From NCBI GenBank assembly GCA_963676235.1, contig OY781044.1, positions 806,001-870,000 of the forward strand: DNA of 64,000 nt, in the 5' to 3' direction. Positions within the stretch are counted from its first letter, which is position 1. Every line of letters begins with the position of its first letter. Shown one piece after another: positions 1 to 8,851 of this stretch. The notes below the pieces were generated by a model. That model was not told the DNA's origin. It made no database searches and saw nothing but the letters and a program-made list of their open reading frames with translations. This DNA is from JALNYB01 sp963676235 (GTDB lineage Archaea; Thermoplasmatota; Thermoplasmata; Methanomassiliicoccales; Methanomethylophilaceae). The translations under genes and the position numbers were made by a program.

Positions 1-1613
1 TTGGAGGACGTACTGGAAGAGACGGAATTCATGGAGTCAACTTTGCATCAAAGGATCTGACATCCACGTCACAGGATGATTCAAGGGGAGCTGTTCAGCT
101 TGGAGACCCAATTACAAAGGAACCGGTCATGCATGCATGTTTTGAAGTAAACGAGAAGCATCTCATCACTGGAATGAAGGACCTCGGGGGAGGAGGCCTC
201 AGCTGTGTAGTCGGAGAGATGGCACTGGAAGCGGGATGTGGTGCGGATGTCGATCTCGAGAAGGTTCTGTTGAAAGAATCAGGTCTCGCTCCATGGGAGA
301 TATGGGTCTCTGAATCGCAGGAACGTATGATGTGTTCCTGTAAACCTGAGAATGTTGACAAGGTCCTTGAGATTTTTAAGATGTGGGATGTCCTCGCGAC
401 ACCCATTGCGAAGACCACATCGGTCCCACGTACACGTTTATTCTGGAATGGATCTCTCATCTTTGATATGGATCTCGAGTTCCTTACCGGTGGACCGGTC
501 TATCACAGACCGTATACATTGCCAAAGGTATCTTCAAAGGCAAATGAGAAATTCCCCAAGCTTCCCGGTAACGATGAGATAATAATGTCACTTATGTCGG
601 ATCTCAACGTTGCATCAAAGGAGTGGGCGATAAGGCAGTACGACCACGAGGTACGTGCTTCTACAGTTATCCATCCCATGGTCGGTAAGATGAACAAGAC
701 CGGACCTGGTGATGCATCTGTTCTTATGCCGGTTCCTGGCAGATGGAAGGGACTTGCTGTAGCAACAGGATGCAATCCGTGGTTCACTGCGCTAGATCCA
801 TATAACGGAGGTATGTCGAGCATAGATGAGGCGTGCCGTAATATTGTAGCAGTAGGTGCAATGCCGAATGCATTCACTGATTGTCTAAATTTCGGTAATC
901 CCGAGAAGCCCGATAGATTGGGAGAGTTCAGGGAAGCCGTGAGAGGCATCGGAGAGATCGCGAAGGAACTCAACATACCGATACCGTCCGGAAATGTCAG
1001 TTTATACAACGAGGCCCCCGGAGGAATTCATATTCTTCCGACACCCATGATCGTTGGATGCGGGCTTATTGATGATGTTAGAAATGCCATCACGGCCGAT
1101 ATGAAAAAAACCGGAAGCTGTCTCTATCAGGTCGGAAAGACCAAGGATGAGATGGGCGGTTCGTTATTGTTCCGCAAATTCCACGGAGAAGAAGGACAGG
1201 TGCCCGGTGTCGACATTCCTCACCTCAAGATATTGATGGAGAAACTCTTGAAGGCTATGGGCGAAGGACTTGTGTTGAGTTGTCACGACTGTTCTGATGG
1301 AGGGCTTGCCGTAGCTGTTTCAGAGATGTGCATCTCCGGAGATGTAGGAGCTCAAATTGATCTCAAGGCACTTGGAGATCTAAGCGATAAAGTTAAATTA
1401 TATTCCGAGAGCAATTCACGTTGGATTGTGGAGATAGACGGAAAGGATACGGAAGAATTCGAGAATATCATGGGTGACGATGTAACATGCATCGGCATAT
1501 CCAAAGGAGATTCCCTCGTGATCAAAAGCGCAAAGGTGGACATACCCGTCAGTGTTCTGAGAAAAGCTTGGAGCGATCCCATTTGGAACATCATGGGAGG
1601 TGCTTCGCAATGA
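1..1613 (+). CDS. purL: Phosphoribosylformylglycinamidine synthase subunit PurL (5' end outside window)
   Basis: PurL converts FGAR to FGAM using ATP and ammonia in purine synthesis, working with PurQ and PurS. The frame is open from the first bases (codons from position 3) and gives GRDGIHGVNFASKDL, a conserved PurL stretch, so the start lies upstream. The GMKDLGGGGLS segment and the C-terminal HDCSDGGLAVAVSEM segment are typical of the small, archaeal/Bacillus-type PurL. The stop overlaps the purQ start (ATGA), so the two are translationally coupled. PurS is not visible and may lie upstream. Confidence 0.95.
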   Translation, partial: GGRTGRDGIHGVNFASKDLTSTSQDDSRGAVQLGDPITKEPVMHACFEVNEKHLITGMKDLGGGGLSCVVGEMALEAGCGADVDLEKVLLKESGLAPWEIWVSESQERMMCSCKPENVDKVLEIFKMWDVLATPIAKTTSVPRTRLFWNGSLIFDMDLEFLTGGPVYHRPYTLPKVSSKANEKFPKLPGNDEIIMSLMSDLNVASKEWAIRQYDHEVRASTVIHPMVGKMNKTGPGDASVLMPVPGRWKGLAVATGCNPWFTALDPYNGGMSSIDEACRNIVAVGAMPNAFTDCLNFGNPEKPDRLGEFREAVRGIGEIAKELNIPIPSGNVSLYNEAPGGIHILPTPMIVGCGLIDDVRNAITADMKKTGSCLYQVGKTKDEMGGSLLFRKFHGEEGQVPGVDIPHLKILMEKLLKAMGEGLVLSCHDCSDGGLAVAVSEMCISGDVGAQIDLKALGDLSDKVKLYSESNSRWIVEIDGKDTEEFENIMGDDVTCIGISKGDSLVIKSAKVDIPVSVLRKAWSDPIWNIMGGASQ

Positions 1614-2425
1614 AAGCTAAGGATGTAAAGGTCTGTGTACTCAGGATAGAAGGAACGAATTGTGAGGACGAGATGGCTGAGGCATTCAGTATGGTCGGTG
1701 TATCGGCTGAGAAGGTCCATCTCAAACAGTTGATAGGACAATCACCCGCATCGCTTGCAAGAGATCTGGAGGATTTTGATGTACTTGCATTGCCAGGAGG
1801 ATTTTCTGCAGGAGATTATGTTCGTGCAGGGGCCATCTTCGCAGCGAGGATCAAAAGTGCCCTCGGACCACAGGTAAAGAAATTTGTAGAAGCTGAGAAG
1901 CCGGTTCTTGGAGTTTGCAATGGATTCCAGATATTAGTAGAGTTGGGATTATTGCCCGCAATGGAAGAGACTATGACGCCTGTTCCTACCGCAGCATTGT
2001 ATACAAATGATTCTGCAAGGTTCGAGTGCCGCCCCACGGTTCTCAGGAATGATAACAGAGGAAAGTGTATATTCACATCTGATGTTCAAAAAGGAAAGCT
2101 TTTGATGATTCCATCCGCTCACGGAGAAGGGAAATTGATGAGCATGGATCCTGATTTTATTGATAAACTTCAGGATAATGATCAGATAGTGTTTAGATAC
2201 GTATGCGAGAATGGAGAGCCTGCAGAATATCCATGGAACCCCAACGGATCACCGTCAGACATCGCAGGAATATGTAATCCTGCTGGAAATGTCATGGGCA
2301 TGATGCCCCATCCTGAGCGTGTTATGACAAGATTCACTCATCCAGATTGGACGAGAGGATATTCTTCTCAGGACGGAGATGGAAAAGCCATCTTTACTTC
2401 TGTAGTGAAATATCTTACGAAGTGA
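1610..2425 (+). CDS. purQ: Phosphoribosylformylglycinamidine synthase glutaminase subunit PurQ
   Basis: A class I glutamine amidotransferase of 271 residues that supplies ammonia to PurL. The nucleophile sits in GVCNGFQILVELGLLP; the sequence ends with MMPHPERVM, which carries the catalytic His-Glu pair. The start is the ATG overlapping the purL stop; an upstream in-frame extension lies inside purL and is not protein-like. Its TGA stop directly abuts the stop of the convergent ribK gene, with no intergenic base. Confidence 0.95.
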   Translation: MKAKDVKVCVLRIEGTNCEDEMAEAFSMVGVSAEKVHLKQLIGQSPASLARDLEDFDVLALPGGFSAGDYVRAGAIFAARIKSALGPQVKKFVEAEKPVLGVCNGFQILVELGLLPAMEETMTPVPTAALYTNDSARFECRPTVLRNDNRGKCIFTSDVQKGKLLMIPSAHGEGKLMSMDPDFIDKLQDNDQIVFRYVCENGEPAEYPWNPNGSPSDIAGICNPAGNVMGMMPHPERVMTRFTHPDWTRGYSSQDGDGKAIFTSVVKYLTK

Positions 2426-3082
2426 TCAGATGCCCACTCTGACATCGACATGATCTCCATTACCGAGGCTGAGCGTCCTTCTGAGATGATAGTGGCACAC
2501 TATCTCAATGACATCTGAATAGTGCGATCTATCAGGCACTACGATGGCGCAATCAATGTTTCTGATCTTTGCTTTGTAAGCAATTACATTTCCGAAGCTT
2601 CTTCCTTCTGTAGTGAAACCTTCGATGATCTGTCCAGAAGTGCTTCTGATGACATCTAATTTTCCGACATCATCCTTATCGACTGTTATGTTCAGGGTAC
2701 CTTCAAAGGGCCTGAATCCTAATTTTTTTTCGAATTGGTTCATATAACCCTGTTGGCAGATGTAATATCCGCCTTCTCCCATTCCTTCGGTGACAATTCC
2801 ATGTATGGTTATATGGTCTGTGAGTTCGAATATTCTGCGGTATTCATTATATTCGAGTTTTAATTCATCTATGCCCTTCGGTGTTAGCTTTATTCTTTGT
2901 CTTCTTGCACCAAGGTCACGAACAATTAGTTTTTCATCAAGAAGTTCTAAGATCCTCTTTGATGCAGATTGTTGGCTCATTTTTAGTGCATCACCTAATT
3001 CTCTAGAAGAAACGGCAACGTAGTCATCCATTCCTCCAAGCAATGCAATCTTTCTCAATGCAAAGGTATATTTCTCGTCCAC
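2426..3082 (-). CDS. ribK: CTP-dependent riboflavin kinase with N-terminal winged helix
   Basis: Archaeal riboflavin kinase makes FMN using CTP as phosphate donor. Residues 1-90 form a winged-helix DNA-binding region (SSRELGDALKMSQQSASKRI is a clear helix-turn-helix). The rest carries the kinase signatures GIVTEGMGEGGYYI and GFRPFEGTLNITV. The 218-residue length fits the fused form found in many Euryarchaeota. The fusion suggests the protein may sense flavin and regulate transcription, but that is inference. FMN/FAD need is high here (Fpo, RPA-independent redox enzymes, geranylgeranyl reductase). Confidence 0.9.
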   Translation of the reverse strand: MDEKYTFALRKIALLGGMDDYVAVSSRELGDALKMSQQSASKRILELLDEKLIVRDLGARRQRIKLTPKGIDELKLEYNEYRRIFELTDHITIHGIVTEGMGEGGYYICQQGYMNQFEKKLGFRPFEGTLNITVDKDDVGKLDVIRSTSGQIIEGFTTEGRSFGNVIAYKAKIRNIDCAIVVPDRSHYSDVIEIVCHYHLRRTLSLGNGDHVDVRVGI

Positions 3083-3159
3083 GAAGGTGTCAGAGTGATT
3101 AAGAGAATTTAAAACTACCGTAAAAATGGTAGCATAGATATTATTAGTTAATATAAAAG

Positions 3160-3177
3160 TTGGCCCCGGAGGGCCAA
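3160..3177 (-). terminator. Hairpin terminator downstream of the 3194-3553 gene
   Basis: Perfect 7-bp stem TTGGCCC/GGGCCAA with a CGGA loop. Read on the minus strand it is followed by the T-rich ACTTTTATATTAAC. It lies 16 bases past the stop of the small membrane protein gene, so it probably ends the 3587-3194 transcript. Confidence 0.6.
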
Positions 3178-3193
3178 AAGAAGACGTTTTTGT

Positions 3194-3553
3194 TCAAATC
3201 CTGCTCAACCATTTTTTTGAGGAAGGGAATGAGACGACGGCAACAATAAGTAATGCTATTGCTGCGAGGATGATGCCTGCGTATACGTCAAAGTATTTGC
3301 AGACTGTGAACATAGCGATAAGACCGATTGTGAGCAATGCCATGAATGTGATCATTCTCCAGCCCCACTGACCTGTCTTCGTGAATGCTCCTGCTATTCC
3401 GAAGAATAAACATGCGATAAGCATATACAGTGCCATATTGAGGAGCGTATCTGGTTCGGATGTGTAGAACACAGCCAGACAAATAATGCTCGCGACCCCT
3501 CCAATAAGGCCGAGTCCGCATCCAACGGATATTTTTTTGGGTATTTCTGTCAT
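3194..3553 (-). CDS. Small four-helix membrane protein of unknown function
   Basis: A 119-residue protein made almost wholly of four hydrophobic segments (about residues 11-29, 37-57, 65-83 and 87-107) with a basic C-terminus (SSKKWLSRI). No motif or family is recognised. It lies 33 bases downstream of the 3587-4168 membrane protein on the same strand, so they probably share a transcript that ends at the hairpin 3160-3177. No catalytic residues are evident; a structural or accessory role cannot be told from the sequence. Confidence 0.7.
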   Translation of the reverse strand: MTEIPKKISVGCGLGLIGGVASIICLAVFYTSEPDTLLNMALYMLIACLFFGIAGAFTKTGQWGWRMITFMALLTIGLIAMFTVCKYFDVYAGIILAAIALLIVAVVSFPSSKKWLSRI

Positions 3554-3586
3554 TTTTGCACCTGCTTTGTAATTATCTTTTTCTAA

Positions 3587-4168
3587 TTAATCCTTCTCTG
3601 TTGTAGCGATCATTCTGATGCTCTCAATACAGATCCAAAGAAGTGCAAGGATGACTGCCCATCCTTCTGCCGTAGCATTGTTGTATCCGATACTAAGTCC
3701 GATGATTATACAAATGATGATGATGGGCACTCCGGCATACAGTTCGTGGTGTTCATACCAGTTTCCTGCTGCGAATGAAATTGCTGCGCAGAGTATGAAT
3801 ATGGCCGTAGTTATAGCAACGAAGTTGTGAAGATTTCCATTACCGACATCCATTGTTATAATTCCGACCAAAGCCAAGAAAAGTCCTGCCATAATCATGA
3901 AGATCCCACCTGAGGCATGTCCTGCATTTTTGGCATATAATGTATTTCCGATACCGAAAATCATGGCGAATGCACCAGCGAGAATGCATCCGTATTTAAA
4001 GTATAAGCTGGCATCTGTATTCGATATTCCCAATTTAGAGATCATATCTTCGCCAAACACCCATGTGGAATCCAATGCTGCAGCACAGATCCATGTAATA
4101 GCGAACACCGCAACTGCGAAAATGCCGAACCAGGCAAATGCAACATTGTGTGTTTTTGTGTCATTCAT
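3587..4168 (-). CDS. DUF998-like membrane protein
   Basis: A 193-residue protein with about six transmembrane segments. The stretch LYFKYGCILAGAFAMIFGIG resembles the pattern of DUF998 proteins, and also the N-terminal half of the larger protein at 30286-31659 (VYKAGCVIAGMLGMIFGTCV), so the two look paralogous. Function unknown. It precedes another small membrane protein on the same strand. Family assignment is by pattern only and is tentative. Confidence 0.65.
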   Translation of the reverse strand: MNDTKTHNVAFAWFGIFAVAVFAITWICAAALDSTWVFGEDMISKLGISNTDASLYFKYGCILAGAFAMIFGIGNTLYAKNAGHASGGIFMIMAGLFLALVGIITMDVGNGNLHNFVAITTAIFILCAAISFAAGNWYEHHELYAGVPIIIICIIIGLSIGYNNATAEGWAVILALLWICIESIRMIATTEKD

Positions 4169-4422
4169 GACCCTGAACCTTCTTCCAATTAAATTAGGTT
4201 TGTGTTAGAACGAACTCTGATGCTTGTTTCAACTTGAGAATTTTTTTGATTCTTGTTATCAGGATTTGAATTTCACGATCTTTTTGGAATATTGATACGT
4301 TTTGATTTAGGTTGCTATTTTTCCTCTTGTGATATGGTATTGAAATCTATCTATCATATTATTTGGCTTGTAATCTAAGCAAAGTGTAAATTACCACAAT
4401 GAGTCGGGGGATAAGGGATCAA

Positions 4423-5184
4423 ATGAGAAACATTTATTTTGTCGGAACTGCTGGCAGCGGAAAAAGTACTTTGGTCGGGGCATATAAACAATGGCTTGAT
4501 GACAATGGTATTGATGCTATCGTCATCAATCTGGATCCAGGGGCGGACAGACTTCCATACACGCCTGACATAGATATCAGGGAATGGGTATCGTTAGACG
4601 AAGTCATGAATGAATATACATTAGGACCTAATGGTGCGCAGATTGTTGCGGCAGATCTTATGGCTATGAATATCAACAAACTCGTTGATGTCCTTCAGAC
4701 ATTCAAGACAAAATATGTTTTGATCGATACACCAGGTCAGTTGGAATTGTTCGCATTCAGAGAGTCCTCAGAGATAATCATAAAGGCATTGGATAAAGAG
4801 AAATCCATGCTTGTTTACCTTTCAGATCCTATACTATGCAAATCACCCAACGGATTCGTTTCATCAATGGTCCTTTCTGCGATTGTTCAGTTTAGGCTTC
4901 AAATTCCTATTCTGAATGTGCTGTCAAAATGTGATATGTTCAAAGAGGAGGAGACAGAAAGGATCATGTCATGGTATGAGAACTCCGATGTCCTTTATGG
5001 GGATCTTCTCGACATGGATTCCAGTTCAGAAACAGTTGTCGGAATGGAGCTTTTCAAGTCGTTGGAGAACATGGGTACATTTGGCGAGATACGTTCCGTG
5101 TCAGCTCAGGAAGATGTTGGTTTGCCGGAAATCTATGCAGCATCGCAACTTTTGTTCTTTGGTGGAGAAGACTCCGAAGAGTAA
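4423..5184 (+). CDS. GPN-loop GTPase
   Basis: A SIMIBI-class GTPase of the GPN family; eukaryotic relatives help assemble and import RNA polymerase II. The sequence shows the P-loop GTAGSGKST (about residues 7-15), the family-defining Gly-Pro-Asn insert in YTLGPNGA, the G3 motif DTPGQ and the guanine-specificity region NVLSKCD. An ATG 24 bases further upstream (4399) is in frame, but the family's N-terminus (RNIYFVGTAG) fits 4423. It converges on the stomatin gene, with a terminator hairpin between them. Confidence 0.9.
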   Translation: MRNIYFVGTAGSGKSTLVGAYKQWLDDNGIDAIVINLDPGADRLPYTPDIDIREWVSLDEVMNEYTLGPNGAQIVAADLMAMNINKLVDVLQTFKTKYVLIDTPGQLELFAFRESSEIIIKALDKEKSMLVYLSDPILCKSPNGFVSSMVLSAIVQFRLQIPILNVLSKCDMFKEEETERIMSWYENSDVLYGDLLDMDSSSETVVGMELFKSLENMGTFGEIRSVSAQEDVGLPEIYAASQLLFFGGEDSEE

Positions 5185-5204
5185 TAAATCTAAAAATGAC
5201 AAAT

Positions 5205-5234
5205 CTCTGAGTGGGATTATTTTTCCACTCAGAG
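5205..5234. terminator. Bidirectional terminator hairpin
   Basis: Perfect 10-bp stem CTCTGAGTGG/CCACTCAGAG with a 10-base AT-rich loop, between the convergent GPN GTPase and stomatin-like genes. Its symmetry suits termination from both sides. Confidence 0.6.
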
Positions 5235-5261
5235 TGTCAATTAAAATGCAGTTTCCTGCGT

Positions 5262-6362
5262 TTATGCCTTTTCTCTCTGTGTTGAGCTCGACGATGTCTT
5301 TACCAAGGTCTCGGACTCTTTTCTGTCCTTGTCCATCATTTCGTCGAGGTCCGCAATCTGTTTCTTTATCTCTTCTGGTGTAGGGATGGTTCCTAAGATG
5401 TCATCTGCTTTTCCTACAGCTTCTTCGATATCTTTTCTATTTGAGACTTCCCTTTCTGGAACAGATGTTCCTGAGCCCATGTATTGGGACATTCCATCTA
5501 TGAGTTTTGTGAGTTCAAGGGGGAAGAAGATCTTTGATGATTGTCCTTCTCCTACAGATTTCAGTGTTTCCATCGATAAGACCGCCATGGCTTTGGAATC
5601 CAAAGCCGATGAACCTACAGCGACGATACGGAGTTTCTGTGCTGCTCCTTGGCTTTCAAGGATTGTAGCGAGTCTTTTACCTTCTGCTTGAAGGATCATC
5701 GACTGTCTTTGTCCCTCTGCTTGAAGGATCATCGATTTTTTCTTTCCTTCTGATTCAAGGATGGATGCAGTTTTCATACCGTCTGCTTGAAGGATGGCTG
5801 CACGTCTCCTTCTTTCTGCAGATGTCTGTTCTTCCATGGAGTCTTTGACCTTTTTTGCAGGGTCCACTTCCCTTATTTCGACAGCTTCAATTCTTACACC
5901 CCATTTATCGGTGGAACTGTCTAGAGTATCTCTGAGTTGAACATTGATCTTTTCTCTGCTTGAGAGGATTTCATCGAGATCCATTTCTCCAATAGTTGAT
6001 CTCAATGTTGTCTGTGCAAGGTTTATTGTTGCTGCATGATAGTTTGTGACTTCGAAGAATGCATTTTTTGGATCTATCACTTTTATGTAAATGATGGCAT
6101 CCACATTTACAGGCGAGTTATCCTTCGTGATGACCTCTTGGCTCGGAACATCAAGAACCTCTGTACGAAGGTCTAGTTTGACTACATTACTAATCAATGG
6201 GAATACAAAGTTTAGGCCTTGATTCAGGACCCTTACGAATTTTCCCAATCTCATGTATATGCCTTGTTCATACGGTTGTACTATTTTCACACCGCTGAGC
6301 ATTACAGTTATTACTGCGATTATCGCAATTGCGACCAATATTAGTATGACAGTTTCTTCCAT
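5262..6362 (-). CDS. SPFH/band 7 (stomatin-like) membrane protein
   Basis: A 366-residue stomatin-family protein. It has an N-terminal membrane anchor (about 5-27), then the band 7 domain starting VQPYEQGIYMRLGKFVRVL and containing RTEVLDVPSQEVITKDN. A long helical coil carries tandem repeats of the type ILQAEGQRQSM (about 190-240), then an acidic tail. Such proteins oligomerise at the membrane and often pair with NfeD, as here, where nfeD lies 19 bases upstream on the same strand. The client of the pair is not known. Confidence 0.9.
   Translation of the reverse strand: MEETVILILVAIAIIAVITVMLSGVKIVQPYEQGIYMRLGKFVRVLNQGLNFVFPLISNVVKLDLRTEVLDVPSQEVITKDNSPVNVDAIIYIKVIDPKNAFFEVTNYHAATINLAQTTLRSTIGEMDLDEILSSREKINVQLRDTLDSSTDKWGVRIEAVEIREVDPAKKVKDSMEEQTSAERRRRAAILQADGMKTASILESEGKKKSMILQAEGQRQSMILQAEGKRLATILESQGAAQKLRIVAVGSSALDSKAMAVLSMETLKSVGEGQSSKIFFPLELTKLIDGMSQYMGSGTSVPEREVSNRKDIEEAVGKADDILGTIPTPEEIKKQIADLDEMMDKDRKESETLVKTSSSSTQREKA
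5680..5800 (-). repeat. Short tandem coding repeats in the stomatin coiled coil
   Basis: The segment TCTGCTTGAAGGATCATCGA recurs at about 5690 and 5726, with diverged copies on both sides. It encodes about four copies of an 11-13 residue unit (ILQAEG / ILESEG). This is a coding repeat within the SPFH coil, not a mobile or CRISPR repeat. Confidence 0.7.
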
Positions 6363-6381
6363 TTTATTTCACCTCTTAGGA

Positions 6382-6825
6382 TCAAATACGTTCAAGTTTT
6401 ACGTGTACTCCTTCGGCAGAGCATACACGGACTTTAGTGCCTTCTTCAAGGATTTCATCAGATGTTGCACTCCAAATGTCAGAATTAATCTTTACTTTTC
6501 CTTTGATGGAGTCGGGATACACCTTTTCTGTTACGGTTCCGATCTTTCCTATAAGTGATTCAGACACCGTCGTTGAAGGGGCTATGGGTTCTCCAAGAAA
6601 TCTGTATGCTTTGATAGTAACAAGGGTTATCGGAATTGCGATCACGATTGCTAATATTGGTGAATACCAGCTTATTAAGAAATCAGGAGCCGCGTAGCCG
6701 ATTATACCGAGTATCACAAGTACGGTACCGGGTATGACCATGAAAACACCAGGACTAAGTGCTTCTATAATTATGAATACTGCACCGATTAATATGAATA
6801 AAAGTGCAATTGTCGTTACTTCCAT
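6382..6825 (-). CDS. NfeD-family membrane protein
   Basis: A 147-residue short NfeD: three or four hydrophobic segments in residues 1-70, then a soluble OB-fold domain starting near SLIGKIGTVTEKVYPDSIKG and ending VRVCSAEGVHVKLERI. It is the upstream gene of an nfeD-stomatin operon, a conserved arrangement. The long form's N-terminal ClpP-like protease is absent. Role probably in membrane organisation together with the SPFH partner. Confidence 0.85.
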   Translation of the reverse strand: MEVTTIALLFILIGAVFIIIEALSPGVFMVIPGTVLVILGIIGYAAPDFLISWYSPILAIVIAIPITLVTIKAYRFLGEPIAPSTTVSESLIGKIGTVTEKVYPDSIKGKVKINSDIWSATSDEILEEGTKVRVCSAEGVHVKLERI

Positions 6826-7017
6826 GGAATTGGTATGGTTTTGTATGTATTTAAGTTCATCAAAGTGAGATTTCGAGACGTAAGAATGTTCTCGTTTACA
6901 TACATAGTTTTGATATTATAGAACGATAGATCGCGGTCTGTTTATTGTTAGTGCATAGCTGCAGAAGAAAAGTACTATCATAGAATAGTAAGTCGGCAAG
7001 ATTTGAAAACGATTTAC

Positions 7018-7039
7018 TGCCGGAGAAGAATCTCCGGCA
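7018..7039 (-). terminator. Terminator hairpin downstream of pan
   Basis: Perfect 9-bp stem TGCCGGAGA/TCTCCGGCA with an AGAA loop, 16 bases past the pan stop. On the minus strand a T-rich stretch follows. The 230 bases between nfeD and pan hold no other gene that I can see. Confidence 0.6.
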
Positions 7040-7055
7040 ATTTTATAATTGAAGT

Positions 7056-8255
7056 TTAACCGAACATATATGCGGGCAAAGACTTCATTTTATTCCTTCC
7101 TGCAGTCATTACCTTTTCTTTGGCGTTGACGAAATCTTCTGCAGAGATGGAATCGCGTCCGTCTCTGATTGCCAACATACCAGCTTCTGTACAGATACTT
7201 TTTATCTCTGCACCGGAAGCTTCTTCTGTCAATTCTGCCAATTTCTTGGGGTTGACATCTTTTTCAGTGTTCATGTGAGCAAGATGGATCTTGAATATCT
7301 GGACTCTTCCATCAAGATCAGGCAGTCCGATCTCGATTATACGGTCGAATCTTCCTGGTCTGAGAAGTGCGTCATCCAGAATATCAGGCCTGTTGGTTGC
7401 TCCGATGATCTTTATGTCGCTGGTAGGCTTGAATCCGTCCAATTCTGCAAGCAATTGCATAAGAGTTCTTTGAACTTCTCTGTCTCCAGATGTTGCGACA
7501 TCTGCTCTTTTTGCACCCACAGAGTCGAGTTCATCGATGAAGATGATGCTTGGTGCCTTCTCCTTTGCAAGTTCGAAAAGTTCACGTACCAGTCTCGCGC
7601 CTTCTCCGATGTATTTTTGAACTAGTTCAGATCCTACCAATCTGATGAAAGTTGCATTTGTAGCGTTTGCCACTGCTTTTGCCATCAGGGTTTTTCCTGT
7701 TCCCGGAGGCCCTACTAAAAGGACACCCTTCGGAGGTTCGATTCCTACTTTTGCATAGAGTTCGGGTCTGAGAAGTGGGTCTTCTACAGCTTCACGAAGT
7801 TCTATCATTTGGGATTTTAATCCGCCGATATCAGCGTATGTAGTTTTTGGTTTTTCGATTATTTCAGCGCCAGTTACCACAGGGTCAAGAGGTGCTGGAA
7901 GAACGCTCATTACTGCTAGAGTTTGTTTATTGAGTGACACTCTAGATCCTGGAATAAGATCTTCTTGAGGGATATATTCTGAAACTGATACAATGAAATC
8001 AGGGCCCGTCGAACTTTTGACGACTACACGGTTGTCGGGTAGTACATCACGAAGCGAGCCTATTATGAGTGGCGGACTTTTCAGTCTTTCTAGCTCTGTC
8101 TTTACACGGGTGATGTCCTTCTGCAATCTGAATAACTCGCCCTCAGAGTAACGTTTGTCGTTCTCGGCATTCTGAAGGTCTTCCATTAATCTGACATTTC
8201 TCTCTTCGAGGGTCACAATCTTGGTCTTCAGTTCCTCAATATCGGTATCTTCCAT
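7056..8255 (-). CDS. pan: Proteasome-activating nucleotidase PAN
   Basis: A hexameric AAA ATPase that unfolds substrates for the 20S proteasome. The 399 residues show an N-terminal coiled coil (about 5-65), an OB domain (about 70-130), Walker A GPPGTGKT, Walker B IIFIDELDSVG and the second-region motif GATNRPDILDDALLRPGRFD. The C-terminus ends Met-Phe-Gly, where the proteasome-docking motif is normally hydrophobic-Tyr-any; Phe stands in for Tyr. It diverges from the aMBF1 gene, with about 100 bases between. Confidence 0.95.
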   Translation of the reverse strand: MEDTDIEELKTKIVTLEERNVRLMEDLQNAENDKRYSEGELFRLQKDITRVKTELERLKSPPLIIGSLRDVLPDNRVVVKSSTGPDFIVSVSEYIPQEDLIPGSRVSLNKQTLAVMSVLPAPLDPVVTGAEIIEKPKTTYADIGGLKSQMIELREAVEDPLLRPELYAKVGIEPPKGVLLVGPPGTGKTLMAKAVANATNATFIRLVGSELVQKYIGEGARLVRELFELAKEKAPSIIFIDELDSVGAKRADVATSGDREVQRTLMQLLAELDGFKPTSDIKIIGATNRPDILDDALLRPGRFDRIIEIGLPDLDGRVQIFKIHLAHMNTEKDVNPKKLAELTEEASGAEIKSICTEAGMLAIRDGRDSISAEDFVNAKEKVMTAGRNKMKSLPAYMFG

Positions 8256-8354
8256 ATGTATCCCGTTATGAGGCCCTATGCTGTTCCTGTTTTTATTACT
8301 TTTTCGTACACACCTACGTCAATTTTAACTAGGACTATGCTAATCAGTATAGTA

Positions 8355-8849
8355 ATGATCTGCGAAATGTGTGGAAATGAAGCGCCTGCCACGAGGCCGA
8401 TGATGGTCGAAGGTACCAGATTGATGCTTTGTCCGAACTGTGCAAAATTTGGAGACGAGTATATCGCATCATCAGGTTCAGGTTCTGGCACCGTCAATAG
8501 GACAATCATATCTGACAGGTTGGAGAAGCGTGAGAGAAGAATGCAGACCCGCAATGTCTACGACAGTGCATCTACAATGGAAATCATTGATAATTATGGT
8601 ATAATTATTCGTGAAGCGCGTGAAGCGAAAGGTATGGAATTGGAAGATTTTGCAAAATCTATCTTAGAGAAGAAAGGGACCATCGGCAAGATCGAAGCTA
8701 ACGATTTGATTCCCGATGATAAAATGATCGCAAAACTTGAAAAGGCCCTCGGAATAAAATTGAGAGAAGCTGTTCAATCAGGTGTAATCGTTGGATCTGG
8801 AAATAAGTCTAATTCGATGACACTTAGTAACTTTATCAAAAAAGAGTGA
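8355..8849 (+). CDS. Archaeal multiprotein bridging factor aMBF1
   Basis: A 164-residue transcription factor: an N-terminal zinc ribbon (CEMCG ... CPNC, residues 3-30), a flexible linker, and a cro/C1-type helix-turn-helix (IIREAREAKGMELEDFAKSI through KLEKALGIKLRE). MBF1 family proteins bridge TBP and regulators in eukaryotes; the archaeal role is less defined. The ATG at 8355 is chosen because the protein then begins with the zinc ribbon; upstream in-frame codons are hydrophobic and not family-like. No clear Shine-Dalgarno site, so it may be leaderless. Confidence 0.9.
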   Translation: MICEMCGNEAPATRPMMVEGTRLMLCPNCAKFGDEYIASSGSGSGTVNRTIISDRLEKRERRMQTRNVYDSASTMEIIDNYGIIIREAREAKGMELEDFAKSILEKKGTIGKIEANDLIPDDKMIAKLEKALGIKLREAVQSGVIVGSGNKSNSMTLSNFIKKE

Positions 8850-8851
8850 AC

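Noticed and set aside
503..1009. Long minus-strand frame inside purL
   Set aside because: It mirrors the coding strand of a clear PurL; its composition is not protein-like and it has no family features.
3194..4168. Toxin-antitoxin or transporter pair from two small membrane proteins
   Set aside because: No known toxin, antitoxin or transporter motif; only hydrophobic segments are seen.
5680..5800. CRISPR-like tandem repeats in the stomatin gene
   Set aside because: The repeats are in frame, encode coiled-coil units, and have no unique spacers of CRISPR length.
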